Shown piece after piece: positions 16,981 to 23,822 of a stretch of DNA of 64,000 nt. The stretch is from Streptomyces sp. NBC_01341 (GTDB lineage Bacteria > Actinomycetota > Actinomycetes > Streptomycetales > Streptomycetaceae). The position numbers were made by a program, and so were the translations under genes. The stretch covers positions 7,316,001 to 7,380,000 of the forward strand of contig NZ_CP108364.1 in NCBI RefSeq assembly GCF_035946055.1, written 5' to 3'. Below the pieces are notes generated by a model. It ran no database searches. It was not told where the DNA came from and was given only the letters and a program-made list of their open reading frames with translations. Each line of letters opens with the position of its first letter. Position 1 is the stretch's first letter.

Positions 16981-17017
16981 GGCGTGGTCTCGGGGAAGGC
17001 GGGCGGCGCTGCGCTGA
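16981..17017 (+). repeat. Dispersed repeat core, copy b (short)
   Basis: ggcgtggtctcggggaa followed by ggcggcgctgcgctg. The second half of the longer copies is absent. Confidence 0.5.
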
Positions 17018-17303
17018 CCCTTGTCCTCCGGCCCGTCGCGCTGCTCCGGGCTGGCGGTCAGGCGCTGGACCTGCTCCGGCAGTGACGCCGGCCGCCGCGC
17101 CCCACGGGCGCCCTTGCCGTTCGGCGGCGTCGCTTCCGTGTTCGGCGCTTTCCACGGTAGGTGCGGGCAGGCCAGTTGTCCGGACCGCGCGTTGATCGCC
17201 GCTGGCCCCGCGCGGGCTGGTTCTGGCGGCCTGAGTTCGCTCTTTGGATGCTGGCAGCCGCTGTGTGCCTGCTCGTCGGCAAGAGGGGTGCGGTGCCGGC
17301 CGC

Positions 17304-17849
17304 TTACTTCGCGGGAGGCGTGTCAGGGGTGGTGTTGGGAAGCGGTGGGCTGCCTGCCGGTGCTTCCGTGGCGGGGGTGGGCGTCCAGTCGGGGCCACGG
17401 TGCTGCTGCCACCAGTCGTCGATGGTGGCGAACTTCTCGTCGAACCTGCGGTCCCAACTGAGGAACCCGGTGGCCGGTGTCCGCAGGCGGGTGCGGCGGC
17501 CGCCTGCTTCGTAGATCACCACGACGTGGTTTCCCTGGAAGTTCTCGACTCGGATGGCCTGGACGTCCGGCCAGTGGATCGTGCGCCGACGCACGTTGTG
17601 TACGACGGCCGCCGACGCCGTGAGCGTCACACCGAAGTAATGCCAGGCGACCAGCATCAAGAGCACCAGGACGGACCACGTCCCCACTGAGTCGGCTATC
17701 CCAGATCCGGATGGCTTCGAGGTGATCCAATCCCACGCCTCCGTGCCCCAGACGAGGAGGAGAGGCAGAACAGCCAAGAGGTGCTGCAGACTCGTATACC
17801 GGTATCGGATCCGCTCCGTCGGCATGGCCCTGACCTGCGACTGCTCCAC
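17304..17849 (-). CDS. PH-domain-like membrane protein
   Basis: 181 residues from ATG 17849 (ATG 17825 also possible). Two hydrophobic helices, LLAVLPLLLVWG (about 25-40) and VLVLLMLVAWHYFGVTL (about 60-77), come before a bacterial PH-like beta domain (RRRTIHWPDVQAIRVENFQ, HVVVIYEAGG), then a Pro-rich tail. Small two-helix bPH proteins are common in actinobacteria and their function is mostly unknown. Likely a plasma-membrane protein with a cytosolic PH domain. Confidence 0.65.
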   Translation of the reverse strand: MEQSQVRAMPTERIRYRYTSLQHLLAVLPLLLVWGTEAWDWITSKPSGSGIADSVGTWSVLVLLMLVAWHYFGVTLTASAAVVHNVRRRTIHWPDVQAIRVENFQGNHVVVIYEAGGRRTRLRTPATGFLSWDRRFDEKFATIDDWWQQHRGPDWTPTPATEAPAGSPPLPNTTPDTPPAK

Positions 17850-18002
17850 GACTACCTACCCCTCGCACAGTGATATGCCCACCACCGGTTCATGATCGAC
17901 AACGCAGCATGACGGACCAGCCGCGGGCTGTCCACATCCACGGCCAAGAGGATGCTGCGCACAGGGCAGCACCCCGCTGTGGGGAAAAAGTGGCTGGTGT
18001 TG

Positions 18003-18079
18003 GGCGTGGTCTCGGGGAAACCCGTGCGGCGCTGCGCTGGCTTCACGGGGGACTGCGGCGGCCCGTTGGGCACCGCAGG
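18003..18079 (+). repeat. Dispersed repeat core, copy c
   Basis: Nearly the same order of blocks as copy a, including ctgcggcggcccgttgggca. It ends about 35 bases before the small membrane gene at 18116, so it may contain that gene's promoter. Confidence 0.6.
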
Positions 18080-18115
18080 TGAACGGGTGTTCACAGGTAC
18101 AAATACGCTCCGGGC

Positions 18116-18370
18116 ATGCTTGCGAATCTAACTCCTCTTGAGCTGCTGGTCTTTGTGCCAGTGGCGTTGATCATCCTGTTCGTGCCGTCGATCATTGCCT
18201 ACCGAAGAAAGGTGGAGCGCCTGTGGCTGGTCGTCGTGGTCAGCCTGATCGGCGGGGGCACGGGCTTGCTCTGGTTCGTGGCCCTGTACATGGCGATGAC
18301 CATGCGGACCCGGACAGCTGACCTTGCGCCCCTGAACACCTCCGGGCCCCGGATCGTCACCGAGGGATAG
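18116..18370 (+). CDS. Small two-helix membrane protein (superinfection-immunity-like)
   Basis: 84 residues from ATG 18116. Helix 1 is LELLVFVPVALIILFVP, then SIIAYRRKVERLW, then helix 2 LVVVVSLIGGGTGLLWFVALYMA. The YPS/SIIAYRR loop and the G-x-G-x-LW motif in helix 2 resemble the Imm_superinfect family, named after the phage T4 Imm protein that blocks DNA injection. Such proteins are frequent in Streptomyces accessory DNA. The role here is unproven, and any small membrane protein could look alike. Confidence 0.55.
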   Translation: MLANLTPLELLVFVPVALIILFVPSIIAYRRKVERLWLVVVVSLIGGGTGLLWFVALYMAMTMRTRTADLAPLNTSGPRIVTEG

Positions 18371-18531
18371 AAGCAACTCTCGGCCTGCCACGGGACCGCG
18401 ACGGCCTGGAGGCAGCCGCCGCAGCGAACAGCGGCACCGGGCAGGGCGCACCACCCCCTTCCTCCGGCCCGTTGCGCCGCTCCGTGCCGAACGACCGAGC
18501 GCTCGGCGACGGCCAAGCCGTCGCCAAGGTC

Positions 18532-19062
18532 CTACTCCGGCTTCGATGCCGGCCGCTGCGCCTCGTCGTCCTGGTCGAGTTCGGCGGCGTACGCGGTCCG
18601 GTCGTCGGTGACGGCCCGCTCCCAGATCCACGCGCCGCCGCCGTGGGCACGGGCCAGCCGGGCGGCCAGGCCCCGCTCGTAGCCTCCGGCCCGGCGCAGC
18701 TCCGTCAGCGCGATCTCGACGGCCTGTGCGCGCTCCTGGGACACCGGACGCCCACCCCGGGCCCTCCCGTGCCCCGCACCGCTCTTACGCCCGGAGACGC
18801 CCAGCCTGCCCGTCCCAACGCCCTCCTGGTGCGCAGCCCAGAACCGCTCTACCGCCTGCTGGTCGTAGTAGTCGACCCGCTCGACGGTGATCACCCGATC
18901 CGGGTGACGGCGCTCCGGCGGCTGCTCGTCGCGCAGCGCGTACCACCGCGCGACAGTCGAACGGCCCGCCCCGGTGCGCCGCATGATCCACGCACGACTC
19001 ACCAGAGCCCTCCCCCCGACGACCCGGCGCAGCCGGACATCATTTTCGTCGATCGACTCCAT
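18532..19062 (-). CDS. HTH DNA-binding protein
   Basis: 176 residues from ATG 19062. The N-terminal 60 residues include RAWIMRRTGAGRSTVARWYALRD, a likely helix-turn-helix, then a basic linker (SGRKSGAGHGRARGGRP) and an Ala/Arg helical C-terminus. It resembles small DNA-binding proteins of actinobacterial plasmids and integrative elements. The start overlaps the 3-prime end of a STAS-like fragment in another frame. Confidence 0.55.
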   Translation of the reverse strand: MESIDENDVRLRRVVGGRALVSRAWIMRRTGAGRSTVARWYALRDEQPPERRHPDRVITVERVDYYDQQAVERFWAAHQEGVGTGRLGVSGRKSGAGHGRARGGRPVSQERAQAVEIALTELRRAGGYERGLAARLARAHGGGAWIWERAVTDDRTAYAAELDQDDEAQRPASKPE

Positions 19063-19174
19063 CTGCTTCGATCTCGGCTTGCAGCACGGGGAGGGAGTCC
19101 ACGTCGAGCTCACCGGTGGGGGCGATCACGAGAGGCACCGTCGGCCGGTTGGGGGCGGGTTCATCAGGTGTCAT
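19040..19174 (-). pseudogene. STAS-domain anti-sigma antagonist, N-terminal fragment
   Basis: ATG 19174 encodes 44 residues containing PLVIAPTGELDVDSLPVLQA, the first strand and helix of an anti-anti-sigma STAS domain. It stops after DGVDRRK. The DNA-binding gene starts within its 3-prime end. The phosphorylatable-Ser part of STAS is missing. It is a deletion fragment or a frameshifted fusion. Confidence 0.45.
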
Positions 19175-19355
19175 CGGGCAATTGTTTCCGCATGGGTGTT
19201 CGCTACTCTCACTCACCCCCCGGAAGTGAAGTGCATGTTTCCACGGCGGGCCAGAGTTCGCCTTGCGCAGCTGTTCCGCCGGCCTGCCGTGGACGTGGTG
19301 ACCTCGCGAGCACCACAGGTCTGACGCCCCGGGCCACTCGGGGCCTCAGCTCAAG

Positions 19356-19796
19356 TCAGCGGGTACGCGGGAGGAGGGCGTCGAGTGCTCGGGCGTCGGG
19401 CTTCGCGACGGGTGGGAAGGTCAGCGCGAATGCCTGGTCGGCGCCATCGATCGTCAGCACGGTCTGAAGACCGAGGCCCAGCAGGGCCTTGCGCAGGGGC
19501 GCCGTCGACAGCAACTCCCGGGGCAGCTGCATCTGGACGGGGCCGGGTGAGCCGGTCACGGCGTGGGGATCGAAGAACAGCATGCGCTCGCGGGTGAGCG
19601 CGAAGTACATCGGCCTCGGCTGGGCGATGGCTATCAGGTGACCCCCGCTGAGTATCGCTGTTGCCGCGGTGGTGGCGAGTCGGCGCCGCACCGATACCGA
19701 ACCGACCTTCGTGAGGCCCACGTGGTCGATGGTGTCGGCGGGGTTGAGCAGGGGACGAGTTGCCTCCTGTACCTGGCGAATGCGGCGCTGGTTCAT
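19356..19796 (-). CDS. Hypothetical protein, PH-like fold possible
   Basis: 146 residues from ATG 19796, with AGGAG 8 bases upstream. After a basic helical N-terminus (MNQRRIRQVQEATRPLL) the protein is beta-rich with HLIAIAQPRPMYFALTRERMLFF, a pattern seen in small actinobacterial proteins that sense or bind through a PH-type sheet. There is no signal or membrane helix beyond a weak hydrophobic stretch. The family is not identified. Good codon character and a clean RBS support a real gene. Confidence 0.6.
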   Translation of the reverse strand: MNQRRIRQVQEATRPLLNPADTIDHVGLTKVGSVSVRRRLATTAATAILSGGHLIAIAQPRPMYFALTRERMLFFDPHAVTGSPGPVQMQLPRELLSTAPLRKALLGLGLQTVLTIDGADQAFALTFPPVAKPDARALDALLPRTR

Positions 19797-21309
19797 GTGT
19801 AACTCCTGTACGTCGATCGGGTTCGGAGAGAGCCCGAGGCGACTTCCGCGTCGGGCGGTGGTGCGTTCCGGAGAACGAATGGGACCGGGGGCGGACGCTT
19901 CCCGCGGGTCGCACTGACCGTATTCACCCGCTCTGGAGCGGTTCCGCAATCCGCACCCCCGTTCTGCCGTGCACCCGGCCGTCGCTCCTTCGTGGACGCC
20001 GGCGCGACACCAACCTTTCATCCTGACCATGGACGGGGTGGTGCACGATTCGTAGGCGTGACCTGAGAGCCCATCGAGGCGGGCTGGGTTGCGGTGGCCG
20101 CCCCCTGCTCCGCATAGGTCGTCCCGCCAGGTACGGCCACACCGACCACGGTCACGGACGGACGGCAGCTCGATCAGGGCACACGGTGCTTCGGCAGTGG
20201 ATCCCCCGGGTGATGTGCGTGGCAAAAAACGGTCCGCTGAAAGGGCGTAACTTGAGCCGCCCCGACGGGGCCTCACATTCTCACGCTGAGCCCGAGCGAC
20301 CTCACGAAAGATGGCTGCTGCGCGAACCCATTGCACAAACTTGGTTCACACATTGCCTTGGCCAGGGAAGAAGGTTCCGCTGAAGCAGAGGCCGGCGCGC
20401 GTAATCGCTGAGCCCCGGGCGGGCGGCCCGGTCCACCCGTGGATGATGCCCAAACGCCTTCTCGGTCATGAGGCGTAGTTGCGCTACTCACATCCAGAGG
20501 CGCCGCAGTCGGCCATGGCGGCCCTGCGCTGGTTTCCGGAGGCGTGCCGAGTGCGCGGCTGAACGGTCGCGGCAACCGGCCCGTGCACCTGTGACCGGTC
20601 ACCGTCGGCAGTGACCGGTCACGGCGCGGGCGGTGCTGTGACGTGCCGTGGTGAGTAGCGGCAGCTCGTGGTGAGTGCGGGCGGGAGGCGTGGCGAGTTT
20701 TCGGCGCGATGGGGCGTGGGGAGCACCGCGGACCGTCGCGCTGAGCAGCCATGCCCAAGCCCTGACGGTTCTGGTTAAGACGAGCCTTGACGCTGCGGCT
20801 TCCGTGGAGACGAGCGGAAGCTCTCCGGAAGCCACAGCAGGCTGGGCGCCCACTCGTCGGCCGGATTGGACGGAGCGCACGCAACCACTGCCACCCTCAC
20901 GCCCACGCGCGGCCGCACGGCGCAGCCACGCACGGGAGCACCGTGCACGTCACCGCCCCAGCCCCGTCGGTTACGCCTGCTGCGCACCTGTGCACAGCGA
21001 ACGCTGCGCGCCCGTGGTGAGTTGGGCAAGCCTTGGCGCCCCCTCACGTTTATCCCCACACCTGTCCCTACCGTTGCCCCTACACTCTCCCCTACGGTCA
21101 TCATCGTTGCTCGGCCCGGTCTTTGCGCAGGTGGAAGGCCCTTTCAAGGCTTGCCCACCGCGTCGAAACCCCTTTGAACCGCTGTTGGGTGAGGCGGTGA
21201 AGGGTTCTGACGAGGGGCGCGGCGGCGCGGGCCGCGGGGCTGCCGTCCCGGCCCGGCAGCGCAACTGGCACCAGGGGGTGCCGGGCGGAGAGGGCGGGGG
21301 AGCGGGAGC
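19797..21309. other. Long non-coding region upstream of the replication-relaxation gene
   Basis: About 1.5 kb without a convincing gene on either strand. It holds two tandem 12-bp palindromes (20591-20622), four copies of the YGTGGYGAGT motif (20647, 20667, 20689, 21013), and a pyrimidine-rich stretch with ccccta/ccccaca units around 21050-21095. Its position directly before a replication-linked gene makes an origin, transfer or partition site possible. Confidence 0.45.
20591..20622. promoter_or_regulatory. Two tandem 12-bp palindromes (operator or iteron candidate)
   Basis: gtgaccggtcac occurs perfectly at 20591-20602 and 20611-20622, centres 20 bp apart, about two helical turns. Two dimers could therefore bind on one face. 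No regulator is identified. Confidence 0.55.
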
Positions 21310-22698
21310 GTGGGGAAGAGTGCGTGGCCGTACCGGTCGACGGCGAAGGCGCGGGGCCTGGTGCTGCTCGCGTTGGGCATCGTGAAGGTCGCGACGGCTG
21401 AGCAGTTGCGGCAGTTGGTGTTGCCGGGCACGGCGGATGTGCAGACGGTCCGCAACGCGTGCAAGGACCTGCGCTCGGTCGGGCTGGTCGAGTCGGTGGG
21501 CCGCACCTCGCAAATGTCGGCGGCGGGGCGGCCGGTGTGGCGGGACCTGTGGAACCTGACCACCGCCGGCCTCGCGTCGGCCGCTTCGGAGGTGGGGCGT
21601 CCGGTGAAGGAGATGGGCGGCACCGCGAGGGACGCGGCGAAGGCCGGCGCCCCGCACGCCCTCGCCGTCACGAACACGATCGACGCGTTCCGCCAGTCAC
21701 CACCCCTGCCCACGAAACCCGTCGCCCGCCGCACAGCCCCCACCACTGCCCCTGCCCCTGAGCAGGTGCGCCCACTGCCGACACGTCCGCCGGGCCTGGG
21801 GCATCTGCGCGGGTGGGAGACCGAGGTGCCCTTGCCGGTCTCGGGCACGTTCACCACCCCGGCCCGGGGCAGCCTGCGTGCGGACGCGGTGCTGACCGCG
21901 CCTGAGGATGGTGTGCCGGTGATGTTCGTGGAGGTTGACAACCACACCGAACCCGCCGCCGTGGTCGCCAGGAAGGTCGAGAACTACCGCCGGTTCTTCC
22001 CACGCACCGTGAACGACCACCAGGGCGTGGACGTGCCGTTCTGGTCGACCCGGTGGGACGACTCACCCCGCGACGGCTACCCACCCCTGGCTCTGGTCGT
22101 CGCGAAGAACGTCAGCCCCGACACCGCCAGGAACCGCATGAAGAGCATCCACGACCTGTCCACCCCCTGCTGGCAAGGCCGCAGGCACAGCGGCAGCGCG
22201 TACGACCGGGCCTCCCGGGACGGCTACCGGGACTACGCCCGCACGATCCCCGTCCTGGCCACCACCCTCACCCGCCTCCAACTGCACGGACCCCACGGCC
22301 CTGTCTGGTGGCGCTTCGGGCACCCCGCCTTCGACACCCTCGGACACCCCACCTTCGAGAGTCTCGAGCAGGCCCTCGACAACCCAGACGACTCCCGCGC
22401 CTACCACGCCCGCGAAGAACAACGCCGCCTCCAGCACCACGCCCAGGCGGAACGCGAGCGCCAGGAGGAGGAAGAGGCCGAGCGCCGGCGGAAGGCAGCC
22501 GGGTGGCCGTGCCCGACCTGCGGCCGCGAAGTCCTGCCGGAGGACGTCTGGGAGACCACACCCCCAGGCGGCAGCGACTGCAGTATCTGCACCAACATCA
22601 GAAGGCGCGAGCAGGAGGACGCCGCGGCCCGGGTCGTTGAGGAGGAGGTAGGTCGGGAGGAAGCCAGAAGGAACGGCCTCTTCGGCTTCCTGCGCTGA
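21310..22698 (+). CDS. Replication-relaxation family protein
   Basis: 462 residues from GTG 21310. A winged-helix N-terminus contains LLALGIVKVATAEQLRQLV and VRNACKDLRSVGLVES, typical of Replic_Relax proteins of Streptomyces plasmids. The central domain holds RADAVLTAPEDG and VMFVEVDNHTEP, a nuclease-like EVD strand, and RKVENYRRFF. After a Glu/Arg coiled coil comes a zinc ribbon, CPTCGREV and later DCSICTNI, ending NGLFGFLR. Family members are tied to plasmid replication or DNA relaxation, but the activity is not established. The last 100 codons and the 3-prime flank are duplicated at 55.9 kb. Confidence 0.75.
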   Translation: MGKSAWPYRSTAKARGLVLLALGIVKVATAEQLRQLVLPGTADVQTVRNACKDLRSVGLVESVGRTSQMSAAGRPVWRDLWNLTTAGLASAASEVGRPVKEMGGTARDAAKAGAPHALAVTNTIDAFRQSPPLPTKPVARRTAPTTAPAPEQVRPLPTRPPGLGHLRGWETEVPLPVSGTFTTPARGSLRADAVLTAPEDGVPVMFVEVDNHTEPAAVVARKVENYRRFFPRTVNDHQGVDVPFWSTRWDDSPRDGYPPLALVVAKNVSPDTARNRMKSIHDLSTPCWQGRRHSGSAYDRASRDGYRDYARTIPVLATTLTRLQLHGPHGPVWWRFGHPAFDTLGHPTFESLEQALDNPDDSRAYHAREEQRRLQHHAQAERERQEEEEAERRRKAAGWPCPTCGREVLPEDVWETTPPGGSDCSICTNIRRREQEDAAARVVEEEVGREEARRNGLFGFLR

Positions 22699-22828
22699 CC
22701 TGCGAGGTCCCCGCCAGCCCCTTGCCTCCTGCGCTGGAAGACCGCCCTTAACGCCTTCGACGGCCGGCGCTCCGCAGCACGTCAGCAACCCTCAACGATC
22801 CGCGTTGCACCGCTTGTTTGGCAGACCC
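22387..22828 (+). repeat. 442-bp repeat, copy 1 (3-prime end of the replication-relaxation gene)
   Basis: Begins at gacgactcccgcgcctac and ends at cgcttgtttggcagaccc. It includes the zinc-ribbon codons, the stop and 130 bp of flank. Copy 2 is 55941-56391. Confidence 0.75.
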
Positions 22829-23026
22829 GGAACCGGGCGGTGAGAGGCTGTAGTCCTATCGATCACATCGCACTCAGGATCGATTGGACTACCGCGACTC
22901 AGTTGACGCCAAGTCAGGTTAATGGTGACATCGTCGAGCCGGCCTCGGCGTGGCAGGCCGGAGGACCGGGTTCGGCCCGGTGCACTGGGGCCGCTCCCTG
23001 CGGAGCGCGCGACAGGGATCCGTGCG

Positions 23027-23508
23027 CTACCCGGCCCAGTGGCCCGGTCGCTGCAACGCCGCTGGGATCCAGGTCGCCTGGTCGCCTCGAGCGGCATTGA
23101 GCTGGGGCGGGTGAGAAACAGGGCTCCCGTAAGGTCTGCCCCGCACAGGTTTGCGTCCCGAAGGTCCGCGGCGATCAGGTAGGCGCCGCGCATACTGGCG
23201 CCGCGCAGTTTGGCCCTCGCCATGCGCTTGCCCATAAGGTCGGCGTTCCGGTGGTCCTTCTTCTTGCCAGGCACCGAGGCGCGGGCGAGTTCACTGGCCC
23301 GCAACAGCAGCGGGTTCACTTCGGCGCGCAACGCCATCACGTCGATGGCGAGCAGCGACTGGGCCGTGGCGCGCGTCATCGCGTCGAGCCTGTCGTGGGC
23401 GCGGCGCAGATCGCGGCGGAGGGGCCGGGCGGCGTGGAGATCCAGGGCTTCCGCGATGTAGCGCAGCAACTCGTGCAGGTTCCGCATCACCGGGAAAACC
23501 TCGCACAT
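23027..23508 (-). pseudogene. Pentapeptide-repeat protein, frameshifted
   Basis: From about ATG 23508 the protein has a helical N-terminal region (HELLRYIAEALDL, ALRAEVNPLLLRAS), then pentapeptide repeats: ARAKLRGASMRGAYLIAADL, DANLCGADLTGALFLT. At about 23105 one C is missing. With it the frame continues RPQLNAARGDQAT and ends PGHWAG at 23027, the usual tail of these proteins. The actual N-terminus may lie further upstream, where an IS5 fragment intervenes. Confidence 0.6.
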
Positions 23509-23559
23509 CGTGCGGGCCGCCTCTGGCTCCTCGCGCCAGCTGCGCCCTCTGAAGGTCAC

Positions 23560-23690
23560 CTGCGAGACTTCGGATGGCTGCTGCGCTCCCGCCGCCTCGC
23601 CCGCGACTATGAGCGGCGGCCCGACAGCAGCGAAGCGATGATCCGCTGGTCGATGACGATGCTCATGACCCGCCGCCTGACCTGCGAAGA
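23560..23690 (+). pseudogene. IS5-family transposase C-terminal fragment
   Basis: Reads LRDFGWLLRSRRLARDYERR then SSEAMIRWSMTMLMTRRL, the C-terminal helix of IS5 transposases (compare LRWLMHSRRLARDYE at 9.25 kb). Nothing else of the element is seen. It separates the pentapeptide gene from its likely upstream part. Confidence 0.65.
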
Positions 23691-23732
23691 CCGGTCGATC
23701 AAGTATGGAAAGACAACGGCCTCTGAAGTGAC

Positions 23733-23777
23733 GGCGCCAGCCCGGACACCCTGTTCTCGGGTGTCCGGACCGGCGCC
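23733..23777 (-). terminator. Strong terminator after the secreted-protein gene
   Basis: Inner arms 23742-23751 and 23759-23768 (ccggacaccc / gggtgtccgg) around a 7-nt loop, extended by ggcgcc at 23733 and 23772. It lies 45 bases past the minus-strand stop at 23823. Confidence 0.7.
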
Positions 23778-23822
23778 AGCTCACTTGTCATGCGGCCGAT
23801 TCAGGCCTGTGGCGTCAGGTGC

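Larger units (their letters stand above)
16775..17303. other. ISL3 outer end and repeat region
   Basis: No supported gene. It holds the 5-prime end of the ISL3 element, a 30-bp repeat (16871-16901), the shared block ctcagacttcccctcttcta starting at 16917, and a short copy of the dispersed repeat core (16981-17017). Confidence 0.5.

Noticed and set aside
18116..18370. Holin or toxin of a toxin-antitoxin pair
   Set aside because: Two-helix layout fits superinfection-immunity-like proteins better and no antitoxin partner is adjacent.
20273..20884. A 203-codon minus-strand frame in the long gap
   Set aside because: Arg/Pro/Ser-rich, no RBS or motif, and it covers the regulatory palindromes.
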